This document shows positions 47,376 through 60,015 of a DNA stretch of 64,000 nt, one piece after another (the stretch's first letter is position 1; each line of letters opens with the position of its first letter). Under the pieces are notes generated by a model that did not search any database, was not told where the DNA came from, and worked only from the letters and a program-made list of their open reading frames with translations. Source of the DNA: Ancylostoma caninum (lineage: Eukaryota; Nematoda; Chromadorea; Rhabditida; Ancylostomatidae); NCBI GenBank assembly GCA_037903475.1, contig JBAJFG010000030.1, positions 1 through 64,000 on the forward strand, in the 5' to 3' direction. The position numbers and the translations under genes are program-made.

Positions 47376-50300
47376 GTACAGGGCACATACGCATTCAACG
47401 CCTCTACGATGCTCAGACGAAGTCGAATGCGTGGCGCATCCCTCGTGACGGGATTGATTAACGCCGACCACATTGTCCTTTATTATATCATGAAAGCTCA
47501 AGTATGCATTGGAATCAGTGTGAGCGAGCGAAGCGAGCGTCACGAGAAGTCTTGAAGTCCGACGTCAGCCAGACGGCCAGACTGGTAAATAGATAACCAG
47601 ACAAAATGCAAATAATAATTGAGATTGGAAGGCAATGAATCGAAATTAAGTTGAATAAGAAAAACAAGTACTGATCTAGAGTACCGCTTAGAGAGGCTTA
47701 GACCACTTTCAAAAGTTCAGCAAGAAATGAGGTCTTCCCCATCAGCATGGTGCGGAAGGATACCTCCGTCCGCTAGAACGATTTCACACGAACGATTTCA
47801 AGAAAGCATTCCACGTGGCCTGTCTGAAGCCGGCGTCCAACACAAAAAAAGACCCGTATGATAGCAAATAGCAGGGAAATGTGGATGACTTTCTGTCAAA
47901 ATTTGGGAGAAATGCTGATTCATTAGCGATCAACTAAAGAGGCATTGTGGTCTTCGTGATATCAACAAACACAAACCGATTCCGTATGAGTCAACCAATA
48001 GAGAACTACCATATCATTACAAGAAAAGTACAAGATCTAAAACCACTGGGAGCCTAGAATGAAGCTACTACGCGCACGTTGAATGAAAGGAGGATGAGCG
48101 TGCTGGAGGGTAGAATCAATCGCCCTCTTCGCATGGCAACCAGTATGGTAGGAATATGATATGGTGAATGGCTTGCTATAATCTTCAAGCAGCTTTGGAT
48201 ACAGGCATCATTCACCATTGCTATAAAGTGCAGTCACAAAACGGTAAATACACCAATTCGCGGAGTTTTCCTTTCTTCAGTAGTCACACCTGCTTAATAA
48301 ATGTGTTGTAAATGCAGAGATGATTTAAGTTTCTGAGTTTATGGAAAAAGAAAAGAATAATGACCACATTTCATGAAGCCGAATTAACTACACAAATTGG
48401 CTGTCTGTGGTTGTGACAATGAAAGCCTGAGAACAGCAGACATTTTAAACAATCGATTCACGGAAGAAAAGCGAAGTGTGCATAAATCATGTTACGCAAA
48501 CAGCTGAAAAAAAACGATACCCTGGAAATAAATCTAAATACGTATGAAGGAAGCATCCACATCCAAAGAAGCTGCCAAAGTGGATGTTTGAACAGAGACG
48601 CTGCAACAGATACTAGATCGTTTCATACATATTCTAAGATCCACAGAGATACCAAAGAGTGTTGCTAAACACAAAATCACCGTATTATGTAAATAGCCGC
48701 AGATGTGCTCAGTTTCAAAACAGTGTGGATAATATAGCTACACATAGAGTAGATAAATGGGGAAACCATGCAGCGAGTTACCATTCATCCCTATGTAGGA
48801 TTTGATTACCAAGCGCTGCATCTGCTGACTTTCAACCTGATTTTCAATGAATTCGTGTCAGCAATCCTCGCACAAGGTACAAACGAATGATTCATGAATA
48901 AGCAATTGCCGAAAGCAATACAAAGACATACAATGTATACAAAGAACAGAGTTGACCAAGCTCCATCATTACATGGTAAATTAAGTGCAAAGCATTGGGG
49001 CATGCCTTACATCCTCCTTCAAGTTTGTTTTTGAGATAGCAAGCCGCTTCTATAGCACGACAAAGAATAGAGATGTAGATAGAATCGAGAAAACCAACGT
49101 AAAAACACTCGGAGGAGCTACATTTCTCAAGAATGATTTTTTGAAGAAAACAGACGAAAAATAAGCTCTTTTCATCTGGAATTTGACAGCTAAAACTATA
49201 AAAAACCAGCATAAAAAAGCATTAATAGAATCCAGAATGCTTTGACTTACTCAGCCCTTAATCAACAGATTTTTGATGGTGTTCCTACTGATGACTCAAA
49301 ACACTTTGGCAAACGCACAAAAAATCCGCTGCATAAATAGGATGTGCGAGTAAGATATTGTATAGTAAGAGTAGATGAGAAAAAAAAGAAAAGAGAGCGA
49401 CAAAACGAGTGATTAAATAATAGAAAAAAGCGGAAAGCACTAATAATTGCAATGAGCTTTGAAGTGGGCATGAAAGCGAACAGAAAAGAAACTGGGATGG
49501 GATTCGAGGAAGTAAGAAAAGGATTAGGCATTGAAAACATGAGCATTAGCGTGACATTCTCATAAATAAAAAAAATGCTGACGCACTTCCGCAGAAAACA
49601 AATTATGTAGAAAATTTTCCGGTCTAACTTTGGAGGAATTGTCAGTAATTGTACGCAACTGTCTAAACTCTGTATTATAGAATTGTAGTGGCATACACTT
49701 TTCCCCCAGATAACCAGACAGAAATTCTCTCAAGATAGTCAGAGAATATGGAACAATTAAAGTGTTAGGAAGAAAAGGGCGGCTTATGAGGAAATGGCTA
49801 GCAAATTGTCGCACTTACAACGTGTTTACTGTTTGAATGAGGAATTCTACTTTGATAGAACGATGACAATCGGCTTCAGATAACGCAAAGGGCAAACGCA
49901 GCATGAATTGAGGGTAACCATTAGTCAACTATTTCATATCCATCCATGCGTGCGAGGAAAATTGGGAAGAATGGAAACGCAGGAAGAAATTACGATTAGC
50001 ATATCGGGGAAAAACCTGCAAAATACAGGCGTGAACAAGAAAAGCAATAGATCCTCAGTGATCGTTCAATGTTGACAATGAAATATAGATTAACAGAAAA
50101 CCGATAACAAGGTCGTTTGGATAACGTCTATGTTTACTAAGGAGCAAACAACGATCTCAAGGTTTTTACACAAGAGACGTTCAAGGAAAATTGTACGATG
50201 GTATTATAACGAGACTGGAGGATAGAAAAGCAATTTTAATTGTAAAAGAAAAGCGAAATGTCTGCAAGAATCCTGGGCAGAAAACTAATAAATGGAAAGA

Positions 50301-51234
50301 AGACATTAATTGGCAAAGACCTCGCTTGCGATTGGATGGGAATGAAATGAAATGAATGCAACGAAATCAGCCGAACTTTTCGCATCAATCAGCAGAAATC
50401 AGCCGAACGGGAAGCTAGATATTCATTGCACCGGTATTATTTTAAAAAGCAAACAAACAACAAACAATCAGTAAAGCTGGAACTTTGGACAGTTGAAGAG
50501 GGCAAATAAGGACTTAAAAAACAAGCAGTCGTTAGAAATAGTCCATCGTTCCAGTAAAAAGAACCAGGACAAGTCGCACTTCTATGACGTTAAGTGATAG
50601 CAACGCCTTCCTTATTTACTTTTTTCTGTTAGCACTGAGAAGTTTTTAAAAAAAACTGCTAAAAATGGCGTATTTACACGAAGTATGCAGGCCAGGGATG
50701 AGGAAGAATCACCAACGGATACGACTGACTTTCAGTACTAAAATGCACAAATAAAAGGACCTGTGTATACCCTCAGAAGCACAAAAGAGCCATGAACTCC
50801 GGTCGTAAACTCTGCAAACAAATCCGCGCACGCGCCAGCTGGACGTCAAATCGAAGTGTTTGTCTGCAGCTACACACATACTCGAGTACAGTCCCCCAAA
50901 AATACAATCTCGGTCTTCATGCGTGCACGCGTGACTCATTGTAGTACCGTTGGCGGTTACAGCCTTCACAGGAGCAAGCAGCTCATGTTCTTTTCGTATC
51001 TCGCTATTGATTACTTCTCAAAACTTCTTCCACTTCTCGAAATGTCTTGACGAACTGTCATTTTTACGGCGTGTATTGATTTCCTTTAGCTGGTCTTCAT
51101 ATTTACTTTTCTGATGTGATTCGGTTGCAATTTCCCTTAATTCCTACAGTAGTTTCCATGTTTCTTCAATTTCAGAGTAGATCTTTGGTTTCGCCGTCGG
51201 CTTCAGGTGTTATAAACCCTTGTCGCTACGCGGT
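47376..51234. other. Long intergenic region upstream of Phafin gene
   Basis: AT-rich, no supported gene. At 47557-47586 a 30-bp segment (reverse strand, CCAGTCTGGCCGTC then GGCTGACG) recurs at 57817 just before the second minisatellite, and is followed by a TCGCTTCGCTCGCTCAC repeat motif. Frames at 48806-49212 and 49262-49814 are A/T-driven without domains. Confidence 0.4.
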
Positions 51235-54200
51235 ATGGTTGACAGACTTGGTGAGTTAGCAGCCATTTAGCAATAACAGTTGAAGCTTTGAAATTATCCC
51301 TCATTCAATACATTTTTTCAGTAAACAGTGAAGTTAATGCCCGTCGGGTGGCAAATGTGGAGCAATGTTTTGGAAAGATGGCCAAGCCGCTTAATTTATT
51401 CGGCAGAGTGCTAGTTGGTGAGGGTGTGCTGGTGAAGATGTGTAGGTACGGGATCTTGAGCTCTGTTATGCTTTTTTTCTCGGGTTTTTCGGCACTATTC
51501 GGCTAGTTTTGCCTCAAAAATTTCGATGAAGATTTTCTCGCCCAAACTTCATGTACGGGGGTCATTTGAGGTGCTGAACACTAATATCGTATTCATTTTG
51601 TACCGCAACTCCGTTTTTGTAGGGTTACGACAGGTATACTGTGGATACGACATCTCACAGAATCCTCTCAAATTCTGCGCAGAGGGATTGTTTTAGGCGC
51701 TGATCACGAATATCAACTTTATTTTACATGCCTCCTTCATTTTCTTCTTGAAACCGGCATTTTCTCCCAATTTCCTAACATACCTACCGTATCTGTATGA
51801 AAATGAGGTTAAGGTACAAAACGGATGTGATATTCGTGATCAGCGCCCAAAACAACCCCTCTGTGCAAAAATTGAGAGGTTTCTGTGAAATACCTTATCC
51901 ACAGTATACCTACCGTAACCCTACAAAACGGGAGTTAAGCACAAAGTGGTGATGTTATTCGTGTTCAGCACCTCAAATAACCCCCTGGGCGAGGTTTGGG
52001 CGAAAATTTTCAATTCTAAATTTTGGGGCAGAACTAGCCGAATAGTGCCGGTTTTTCTTCAACAGGTTTTCATACACGAGGTTCAATAACTACTGGTTTA
52101 TAACTACTAGTTTACTTCTAGACTGCTTTGTCGATTCTTCATACTGTTTCTGTCTCCCTTCTCCCCATATGCTTCTTTCTTATGAATTCCTTCATTCAGC
52201 AATGTATTCTCATTGTTTCCAGAAAAAAGCCCAAACAACGCCAGTTCTTTCTATTCAATGACATACTAGTTTATGGAAATATTGTCATATCTAAGAAGCG
52301 ATATAATAAGCAGCGAATAATTCCGTTGGAAAATGTTCAGCTGGAAGATCTTCCCGATGAAGGAGGTTGGTTCAGATATTTGGTTGTCAATACATGTTTT
52401 TATTATGGTCACACCTTAAGGTTTCCTAGTGACTTTTTTCTTAGTTTTCCTCTGCTCCGAGGCAGGGTTTCCTTCACAAGCCAAGAGAAGGGCTGCGAAA
52501 TGTTCATTTTTCCAGAAATTGATCTTTTCCGAATTACGGAATACCTTGAGTCCCACTGTGCTTTCGAAGCTGGTCAGAAAGCGCATTGATCTTCGCATTG
52601 TCTTTTGACTCTAGTCCAGATTTTTTTATGCAGAATTCTAATCAGCGACTCTAGAAGTCTCTCTTTTGTCTTGGTAAAATTCTGCCTGCAATTGTTCTGT
52701 GATTTTTTCGGTTTAAATACTCATCAAGGTGCATGAAATTTGAATGGTGCAACTGTAACGGATTAGATGCTATAAATTATTTTTTATACTAATTTTATAA
52801 ATAAATTTTTTTAAAGTTTTTTTATCTGGAGCTAAGCCTAGCACAACAAGATCTTTCTTGCTCTTGTACTCACTCGAAATCTGTGCAAACTTCTCCGAAA
52901 CATTTGCATCCTCATTGACGATGTGTTTTGAACATGTTTCCTTTACAGCAATGAAGAATGGTTGGATCGTTAAGACTCCGGAGAAATCGTTTGCTGTTTA
53001 TGCGGCAACGCCCACAGAGAAAAGAGAGTGGATGTCCCACATAGAGCGTTGTGTTGCTGATTTGCTAGAGAAAGGTAAGCTTTCATTTCAAAAATTCATG
53101 CGGCGTAATGTTACGTTCGCTTAGATTTTGCAAATATTGGCTCACATGCTATACAGGAAGTTCTATGTTACACCAGAAGGAACTAATTGCCAAATTTCTA
53201 CCGTTCTCTGCTGTATCGACTGATTTAATTGATTCCATCATGTACTTATCGTTTGCTTTCTGAATTTCATCATTATCTACTAATCCTTTCATGATTCACT
53301 ACGCGCGTTCTCTGCTGTATTTTTTCTGTTTTTGTTTAAAAATTACTCGCCCAAATTAACCAGCTGAAAAAAAAACAATGATGGGTTACATCTCCACATT
53401 GGAGAGCGTGATGAATATTTGGAACTGCTAAAAGTTTGGATCTCATCATTGTCGCTGAACAGATATAAGATAAGCATCTGACATATGCTTCCATTGATTC
53501 ACTTTATGTTTCTCTTCAGTGATACAGCGCGCAATCCTGGAAAAAAATCTTTGCCGTGAAAAGAACACCTTGGGCTAATTCAGTATCATACAGATATATT
53601 CGCAGTTTTTTTTAATCCTTGTCTGCTGATACTTTGATTCGAAAGTGTTTTTTTCAAGGTGGTAAAACTAATTGGGTTATAGGCAATAAAAGACCTGCAA
53701 AGGAGCATGCAGCGGTTTGGATTCCGGACGGAGAAGCAGCCCGATGCATGGCATGTGGACGCACACAGTTCAATTTGGTTCAGAGAAGAGTGAGTTTTTT
53801 TTACACTTTCTCACCATTACTCATTTGTTTATGTTTCACTACAACATTATTGGATTCCATTGTTAATTTCATGCAAATAGCCTTGTTTTCAGCATCACTG
53901 CCGCGCATGTGGTCATGTGATTTGCGGTTCTTGTTCTACACACACGTACCGCATTGACAGTTTGAATAAAAAGCCAGTTCGAGTTTGTGATGCGGTGAGA
54001 CATTGATGGCTGACTTCCACCTTTTCTTTTTTCATAAATCAATTGGATGACTCACCTCATTTCTGGTTTTTCAGTGTTTCACACGTCTAACCGGTGTTGT
54101 AAACAGCAGGCCTGTCAGTTCAACAAATGGAACTCCTAACCATCGAGAGGCTCCTCCTGTACCACCTCCTAAATCCTCGTACAACGTCGAGGATCCTAGC

Positions 54201-54978
54201 GAGACTTCCTCCGATACGGACGAAGAGACAGCACGAGATGACAGCAAGGTGTGGTTTATTGGAAGATACCCATTTTGAGCAGCTTTCATGAGGAAACTAT
54301 TCAATTTTACTTGCGAAACAAGTTTTGGTTACCTTGTACAGCATTGAACTTTTCTCTTGACTAGTTGAGAAGTCAGAAGTACTTCATGTTGTAGTAGTCA
54401 GTAGTTTGCATGTGTCATGTTTCACCTCTCACCCCTAGACATGACATTGTATGAAGGAACCTTTACTGAGTGCTTGCTACGGCAAAAAAATCAACTTTTC
54501 ATGTGTTCTAGAACTTTACCAGACTTCAGCAAATTTTGCGGGTTTTAGCTTCTTCGAGTGTGAATCTGAATCTCTTTCATTATCTTAATTGTACCATTCA
54601 TTATTCACGAAACGAACATTTCAACATGCCTGCTTCATTTTGGGGTAAGAAGTATTCGTGCAGGTCTTTCAGCTGTCACTCTACTCTCATTCTACGATAT
54701 TATTCGCCTACCCTGCTCGGATGTTCTTTAGACATCTATCTATTTTCGTACGCATAGGTTTGATAATGCTCGCACTGGGCAACATCATTCCTTTTATAGC
54801 CGATTTCTCGGTGTAACCGACATAATGCTCTTGTGTAATCTTCTATGAAGTTAGCTATTTAACAGACAACAAACAAACAAGATTTACGGTTGAGCAAATT
54901 GTTGCCTTTGTCCTACCATTTTTCTTGCTTATTTTGAGATTTCAGCCGACATTCTATCGTGAGGAGGTCGCACATTAA
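51235..54978 (+). CDS. Phafin (PH and FYVE domain protein, PLEKHF family)
   Basis: Eight exons join in phase: 51235-51250, 51322-51445, 52223-52365, 52949-53074, 53659-53789, 53893-53994, 54075-54248 and 54946-54978 (TAA), giving 282 residues. It starts MVDRLVNSEVNARRVANVEQ, matching the animal PLEKHF1/2 N-terminus. The PH domain (about residues 35-133) has RQFFLFNDILVYGNIVI, KQRIIPLENVQLEDL and KSFAVYAATPTEKREWMSHI. The FYVE finger (about 150-215) keeps all PI3P-binding motifs: WIPD at 157-160, RRHHCRACG at 179-187 and RVCDACF. The C-terminus is Pro-rich then acidic (PPVPPPKSSYNVEDPSETSS) and ends PTFYREEVAH. Family members bind PI3P on endosomes and act in endosome fusion and receptor trafficking. 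If intron 7 is retained, translation ends a few codons after residue 272. Intron 2 holds a large fold-back. No close neighbour gene. Confidence 0.95.
51490..52050. repeat. ~560-bp fold-back in Phafin intron 2
   Basis: The left arm begins CGGCACTATTCGGCTAG (51490-51506) and the right arm ends with its exact complement (52034-52050). Inner blocks continue inverted: CGCCCAAAC, ATTTGAGGTGCTGAACAC, TAGGGTTACG, GGTATACTGTGGATA and GCGCTGATCACGAATATC. Arms are roughly 80 percent alike by eye. It lies fully within the intron 51446-52222. Confidence 0.85.
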
Positions 54979-56228
54979 CGACAACGATGAAGCAATGGTG
55001 TTTCCGGTAATTCAACTTTTTGGCTGTATTTACAGACTACGTGGACTTGAAAGCGTTATCATGGCATTCGGATTTGAAGTTGATGTATATAGTCGATTAA
55101 TCTAAATAGGTATAATCTGCCAAAGTTATATATGTTTGTATCTTATGAAACTTGTCACGACGCTTTTGCTGTCCATTCTGTTCCGCTCATATGAAAGTGT
55201 TCTTTTTCTTTAGTTCTCGCCCATTCCATCCAATTGTTCTACTTGCATTCTGGTGCGATCAAATTTAGTTTTTGACCATGGGAGCTTATTGTTCATTCTT
55301 GTAACTCCATGCGGATTGTCCTCAGTAATTTGCACAATTTGTGATACAGTCCCCAATTCTGTGATTTTCGTCGTTTTAGGGTTTGAGAGTTTTTTTTTGT
55401 AATGTTGTATTATGTGTGTATTTATAAAGAGAGGTGTGCTTGAAGAAAGATTGCGTTGCTTCAGCAAACGTGTGGTAACATTTGTTTCCGCATAGCTTAA
55501 TATTTGCTGCAAATCTAGTTGTCAGTGTTTTATAATGTCGCATTCCTGCATTATGTGTACTGGTTCATTAAATTGTCAGTCTCATTTATTTCTTACTCGG
55601 ATCTTCCGAATCATTCAAGGCGGAAGGAAAGAATGTTCTCTCAAATGGTATTGGTGATACTGCATACATGCTTTAGGTGACGTCACAAGTCTAGGACCCC
55701 GATTTTAAATTCCTATTCGGAGTTCTGATTTTATCTTTACTGAAAATTGTGCCAGACGAGACATGTTTTGCCTAGTACTCGGCTTCTGCTCCTGGTCAAA
55801 TTTGGATTTACCATTTCATTTTCTTGCTGTCCTTACCTTCTTATTCTTGTCTTAACTTGCCGTAAAAACAAAGTTTTTCAAAATTTGGTATATACTAGCA
55901 ACTTAGAAAAAACATTGGCCTAGAATCATGTGTTAACAACATCAGTTGTCATTTCTAGCAGAAAAATTCGGCGTCCGGACGAAAGGTCATTTCGTCAAGG
56001 CGAGCTTGTAGAAATATTGGCTAAATAAAGGGATTGGGTCGAATATATCAGACACGTCACTGTATACAAACGGGAGGGGAGGAGTGGTTTATTCAGAAAT
56101 AAATGAAGAGAACACGGATACGAAAGGAAACAATGTACATCTAGGTGATTTAGGTAGGAGGGTCCGCCGAAACAGGATAAGCGTACCCTTCATGCAGAAA
56201 TAGACCCGCCTAGCGAATTCCTTTACTT
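54979..56228. other. 3' flank of Phafin gene
   Basis: T-rich DNA, probably 3' UTR and spacer. The minus-strand frame 55210-55512 has no recognised domain. Confidence 0.45.
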
Positions 56229-57250
56229 GTGGACGCCGGCGCACCCTTATCACACCATTTGGACCCAACTCCAGGCGTTTCCCCACTTTTGGACGCCGGC
56301 GCACCCTTATCACACCGTTGGACCCGACTCCAGGCGTTTCCCCACTTTTGGGCGCCGGCGCACCCTTATCACACCGTTGGACCCGACTCCAGGCGTTTCC
56401 CCACTTTTGGGCGCCGGCGCACCCTTATCACACCGTTGGACCCGACTCCAGGCGTTTTCCCACTTTTGGACGCCGGCGCATCCTTATCACACCGTTGGAC
56501 CCGACTCCAGGCGTTTTCCCACTTTTGGGCGCCGGCGCACCCTTATCACACCGTTGGACCCGACTCCAGGCGTTTTCCCACTTTTGGGCGCCGGCGCACC
56601 CTTATCACACCGTTGGACCCGACTCCAGGCGTTTTCCCACTTTTGGACGCCGGCGCACCCTTATCACACCGTTGGACCCGACTCCAGGCGTTTTCCCACT
56701 TTTGGACGCCGGCGCACCCTTATCACACCGTTGGACCCGACTCCAGGCGTTTCCCCACTTTTGGGCGCCGGCGCACCCTTATCACACCGTTGGACCCGAC
56801 TCCAGGCGTTTCCCCACTTTTGGGCGCCGGCGCACCCTTATCACACCGTTGGACCCGACTCCAGGCGTTTCCCCACTTTTGGACGCCGGCGCACCCTTAT
56901 CACACCGTTGGACCCGACTCCAGGCGTTTTCCCACTTTTGGACGCCGGCGCACCCTTATCACACCGTTGGACCCGACTCCAGGCGTTTCCCCACTTTTGG
57001 ACGCCGGCGCACCCTTATCACACCGTTGGACCCGACTCCAGGCGTTTCCCCACTTTTGGACGCCGGCGCACCCTTATCACACCGTTGGACCCGACTCCAG
57101 GCGTTTCCCCACTTTTGGGCGCCGGCGCACCCTTATCACACCGTTGGACCCGACTCCAGGCGTTTCCCCACTTTTGGGCGCCGGCGCACCCTTATCACAC
57201 CGTTGGACCCGACTCCAGGCGTTTTCCCACTTTTGGACGCCGGCGCACCT
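56229..57250 (+). repeat. Minisatellite A, 59-bp unit, ~17 copies
   Basis: The unit consists of GGCGCCGGCGCACCCTTATC, ACACCGTTGGACCCGACTCC and AGGCGTTTCCCCACTTTTG. Copies differ at two main sites: GGACGCC or GGGCGCC, and CGTTTCCCC or CGTTTTCCC. The first copy carries extra changes. Because 59 is not a multiple of three and the plus strand has no stop in any phase, three overlapping frames of 343-387 codons run through the array. They encode the same His/Pro/Arg-rich heptad-like text in rotation and are not taken as genes. Confidence 0.97.
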
Positions 57251-57864
57251 CTTCTTCAGCGACGGATCTGTTGCACATCGCGAGCCCTTCTGCTCACCCA
57301 ACTCTCTACCCTACTCCACCACACCGCACCCGTTATTAGCCTTTTATAGGATCTCACAATCACCACCAATCACCATCACTGACCAATGGTAACCCGTGTG
57401 CACACGCACGCACAAAGTCACATAAACTCTGTAATATATATAGAGTATGATTTTCGTGATCAGTACCCTCGACTACCCATGTATACAAGTTTTCAGAGAA
57501 ATCCATTTTCTCAAGCTTGGCGTCGGTAGTGGGGTCGCTAAACAGTGCCCGGCCGAGTTGCGTATATACAATCTCTTTTGAACACCCATGTGGCTGTGTC
57601 GTCCTTGAACACACTTTTCTTCCCGCCCGCTCGATGTCGTTGTTCAAATTTCGCACGCAATTCATCTACCTTATTCCTGTTGAGCACTACAAAAACTCGG
57701 ACTTCTTTTTTCGTCAAAATCGTCGTATGGCTCTGACTGGAAACCTATGCCCGAGTCTTAATAAACCATTAGTCTAAGTTTTATTCCTAAGCCTATGAAT
57801 TAAAATTATTTTCTAACCAGTCTGGCCGTCCGGCTGACGCCGGACTTCCAGACTTTTCCTTATC
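57251..57864. repeat. Duplicated flank (copy 1) and spacer
   Basis: 57251-57455 matches 58924-59127: CTCCACCACACC, TTTTATAGGATCTCACAATC, CACCATCACTGACCAATNNN, GTGTGCACACGCACGCACA and TGTAATATATATAGAGTATG in the same order. The rest is spacer. At 57817-57852 a CCAGTCTGGCCGTC..GCCGGACTTCCAGACT segment, partly self-complementary and shared with 47557-47586, directly precedes array B. Confidence 0.85.
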
Positions 57865-58740
57865 ACAGTGGTGGACCCGTCTCCCTCCACTTTGGGCGCC
57901 GGCGCACCCTTATCACAGTGGTGGACCCGTCTCCCCCCACTTTGGGCGCCGGCGCACCCTTATCACAGTGGTGGACCCGTCTCCCCCCACTTTGGGCGCC
58001 GGCGCACCCTTATCACAGTGGTGGACCCGTCTCCCCCCACTTTGGGCGCCGGCGCACCCTTATCACAGTGGTGGACCCGTCCCCCCACTTTGGGCGCCGA
58101 CGCACCCTTATCACAGCAGTGGACCCGTCTCCCCCCGCTTTGGGCGCCGACGCACCCTTATCACAGCAGTGGACCCGTCTCCGCCCACTTTGGGCGCCGG
58201 TGCACCCTTATCACAGTGGTGGACCGTCTCCCCCACTTTGGGCGCCGGCGCACCCTTATCACAGTGGTGGACCCGTCTCCCCCCCACTTTGGGCGCCGGC
58301 GCACCCTTATCACAGTGGTGGACCCGTCTCCCCCACTTTGGGCGCCGGCGCACCCTTATCACAGTGGTGGACCCGTCTCCCCCACTTTGGGCGCCGGCGC
58401 ACCCTTATCACAGTGGTGGACCCGTCTCCTTTGGGCGCCGGCGCACCCTTATCACAGTGGTGGACCCGTCTCCCCCCACTTTGGGCGCCGGCGCACCCTT
58501 ATCACAGTGGTGGACCCGTCTCCCCCCACTTTGGGCGCCGGCGCACCCTTATCACAGTGGTGGACCCGTCTCCCCCCACTTTGGGCGCCGGCGCACCCTT
58601 ATCACAGTGGTGGACCCGTCTCCCCCACTTTGGGCGCCGGCGCACCCTTATCACAGTGGTGGACCCGTCTCCCCCCACTTTCGGCGCTGGCGCACCCTTA
58701 TCACAGTGGTGGACCCGTCTCCCCCCACTATGGGCGCCGG
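57865..58740 (+). repeat. Minisatellite B, 50-bp unit, ~17-18 copies
   Basis: The unit is GTGGTGGACCCGTCTCCCCC, then CACTTTGGGCGCCGGCGCAC, then CCTTATCACA. It shares the GGGCGCCGGCGCACCCTTAT core and the GGACCCG..CTCC..CCCCACTTT frame with array A, but lacks about 9 bp equivalent to AGGCGTTTC. Unit length varies slightly through C-run changes and two copies have short deletions. Three long overlapping plus-strand frames result and are not genes. Confidence 0.97.
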
Positions 58741-58923
58741 CGCACCCTTATCACACCGTTGGACCCGACTCCAGGCGTTTTCCCACTTTTGGACGCCGGC
58801 GCACCCTTATCACACCGTTGGACCCGGCTCCAGGCGTTTCCCCACTTTTGGACGCCGGCGCACCCTTATCACACCGTTGGACCCGGCTCAAGGCGTTTCC
58901 CCACTTTTGAGCGCCGGCGCACC
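58741..58923 (+). repeat. Three trailing 59-bp units
   Basis: After the 50-bp units the sequence reverts to three units of the 59-bp type (CCGTTGGACCCG(A/G)CTC(C/A)AGGCGTTT), so array B is a hybrid with its 3' end matching array A. Confidence 0.95.
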
Positions 58924-59127
58924 CCTTCTTCATTGGCAGACCCGTTACACATCGCTGGACCTTCTGCTCGACCATTTCTCTGCCCCACTCCACCACACCA
59001 TACCCGTTCTTAGTCTTTTATAGGATCTCACAATCACCACCAATCACCATCACTGACCAATCACAGTGCGTGTGCACACGCACGCACAGAGTCACATAAT
59101 GTCTGTAATATATATAGAGTATGATTA
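58924..59127 (+). repeat. Duplicated flank (copy 2)
   Basis: Homologous to 57251-57455 in the same orientation, ending at the TATATATAGAGTATGATT phrase. Together with the shared array units this shows the array plus its 3' flank was duplicated as a block. Confidence 0.9.
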
Positions 59128-60015
59128 TTCCTTGCAATGGGAACTTCGATTCGATTAGGTCAATCACAGTGAACACATCTTTCAAGAAAGGGTTCTGTGA
59201 TGTGAGGTTTAACTTTGTATGGTACTATTGCCTCAAAGGTGGGCGCAATGCCAGATGTGTCCACCACTTGAGTATAATTATGTACCTATTCAAGTCCTGC
59301 CAACCGTGACAACTTTCTCGTCGCTTCACTTCAGTTGATTAGAATCTTTCTTAGTTTCCCGTCAGAGGGTCTTACGCGTTATCAAGAATTCCAATAAATG
59401 CAGAATGACGAGTTATGTTATTGGTTGATTGCTAAGCGCCAGATGTTGACCGCCTCTTTCGCAAAATGCTTGCTTGGTTTCAGTTTGTGCAATTTTTATG
59501 CGTATTCTTTCGACATAACTTCTTTTTTTTTGAACCATGTCTTCTGTTCCGCCGAATAATGCAACAGCTTGATCGCTTGTGCTTCTTTGACCTTTTTTTG
59601 GACTGTTTCCTAATTTTCATAGTCTTCATAGTCTATCTTCAAAGGTTAGTTGACTATAACCAAACCCAGTGATCGAGGCTGCGAAGTACGCACATCACCA
59701 CCTGTCTAGCCTGTCTAGGCAGGTTAGAAAACGCAGCTGAAGGGAGTGAGAGCGGTGATATCCATAAAATTCTTGATGTACATATAATTAGAAGACCACA
59801 CCGCATTTGATGCAGCTCGCCCTGCGGGCCTCGATCACTGAAATCCTCTGTAGCGATTCATTCTCAGTCCCCTACATCATGAGTTTCCTTAGATACCGAC
59901 TTAATCGTCTTTGATTGCAGTATATTTAATTTTACCACTATTTAACATTTCCTTTTCTGACCGGTGAACTAAATGATCTGGAGACCGTGCCTTTTTCAGA
60001 ATTGTTTACCTGCAA
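59128..60015. other. Upstream region of GYF gene
   Basis: No gene supported. A TTTTTCAG at 59992-59999, 16 bases before the GYF-gene ATG, may be a spliced-leader acceptor. Confidence 0.45.

Noticed and set aside
56227..57392. Three overlapping frames of 343-387 codons as protein genes
   Set aside because: They are one 59-bp tandem unit read in three phases, with no splice sites, domains or codon bias expected of a gene.
57868..59023. Three overlapping frames of 330-381 codons as protein genes
   Set aside because: Same situation for the 50-bp minisatellite; open in all phases because the unit lacks forward stops.
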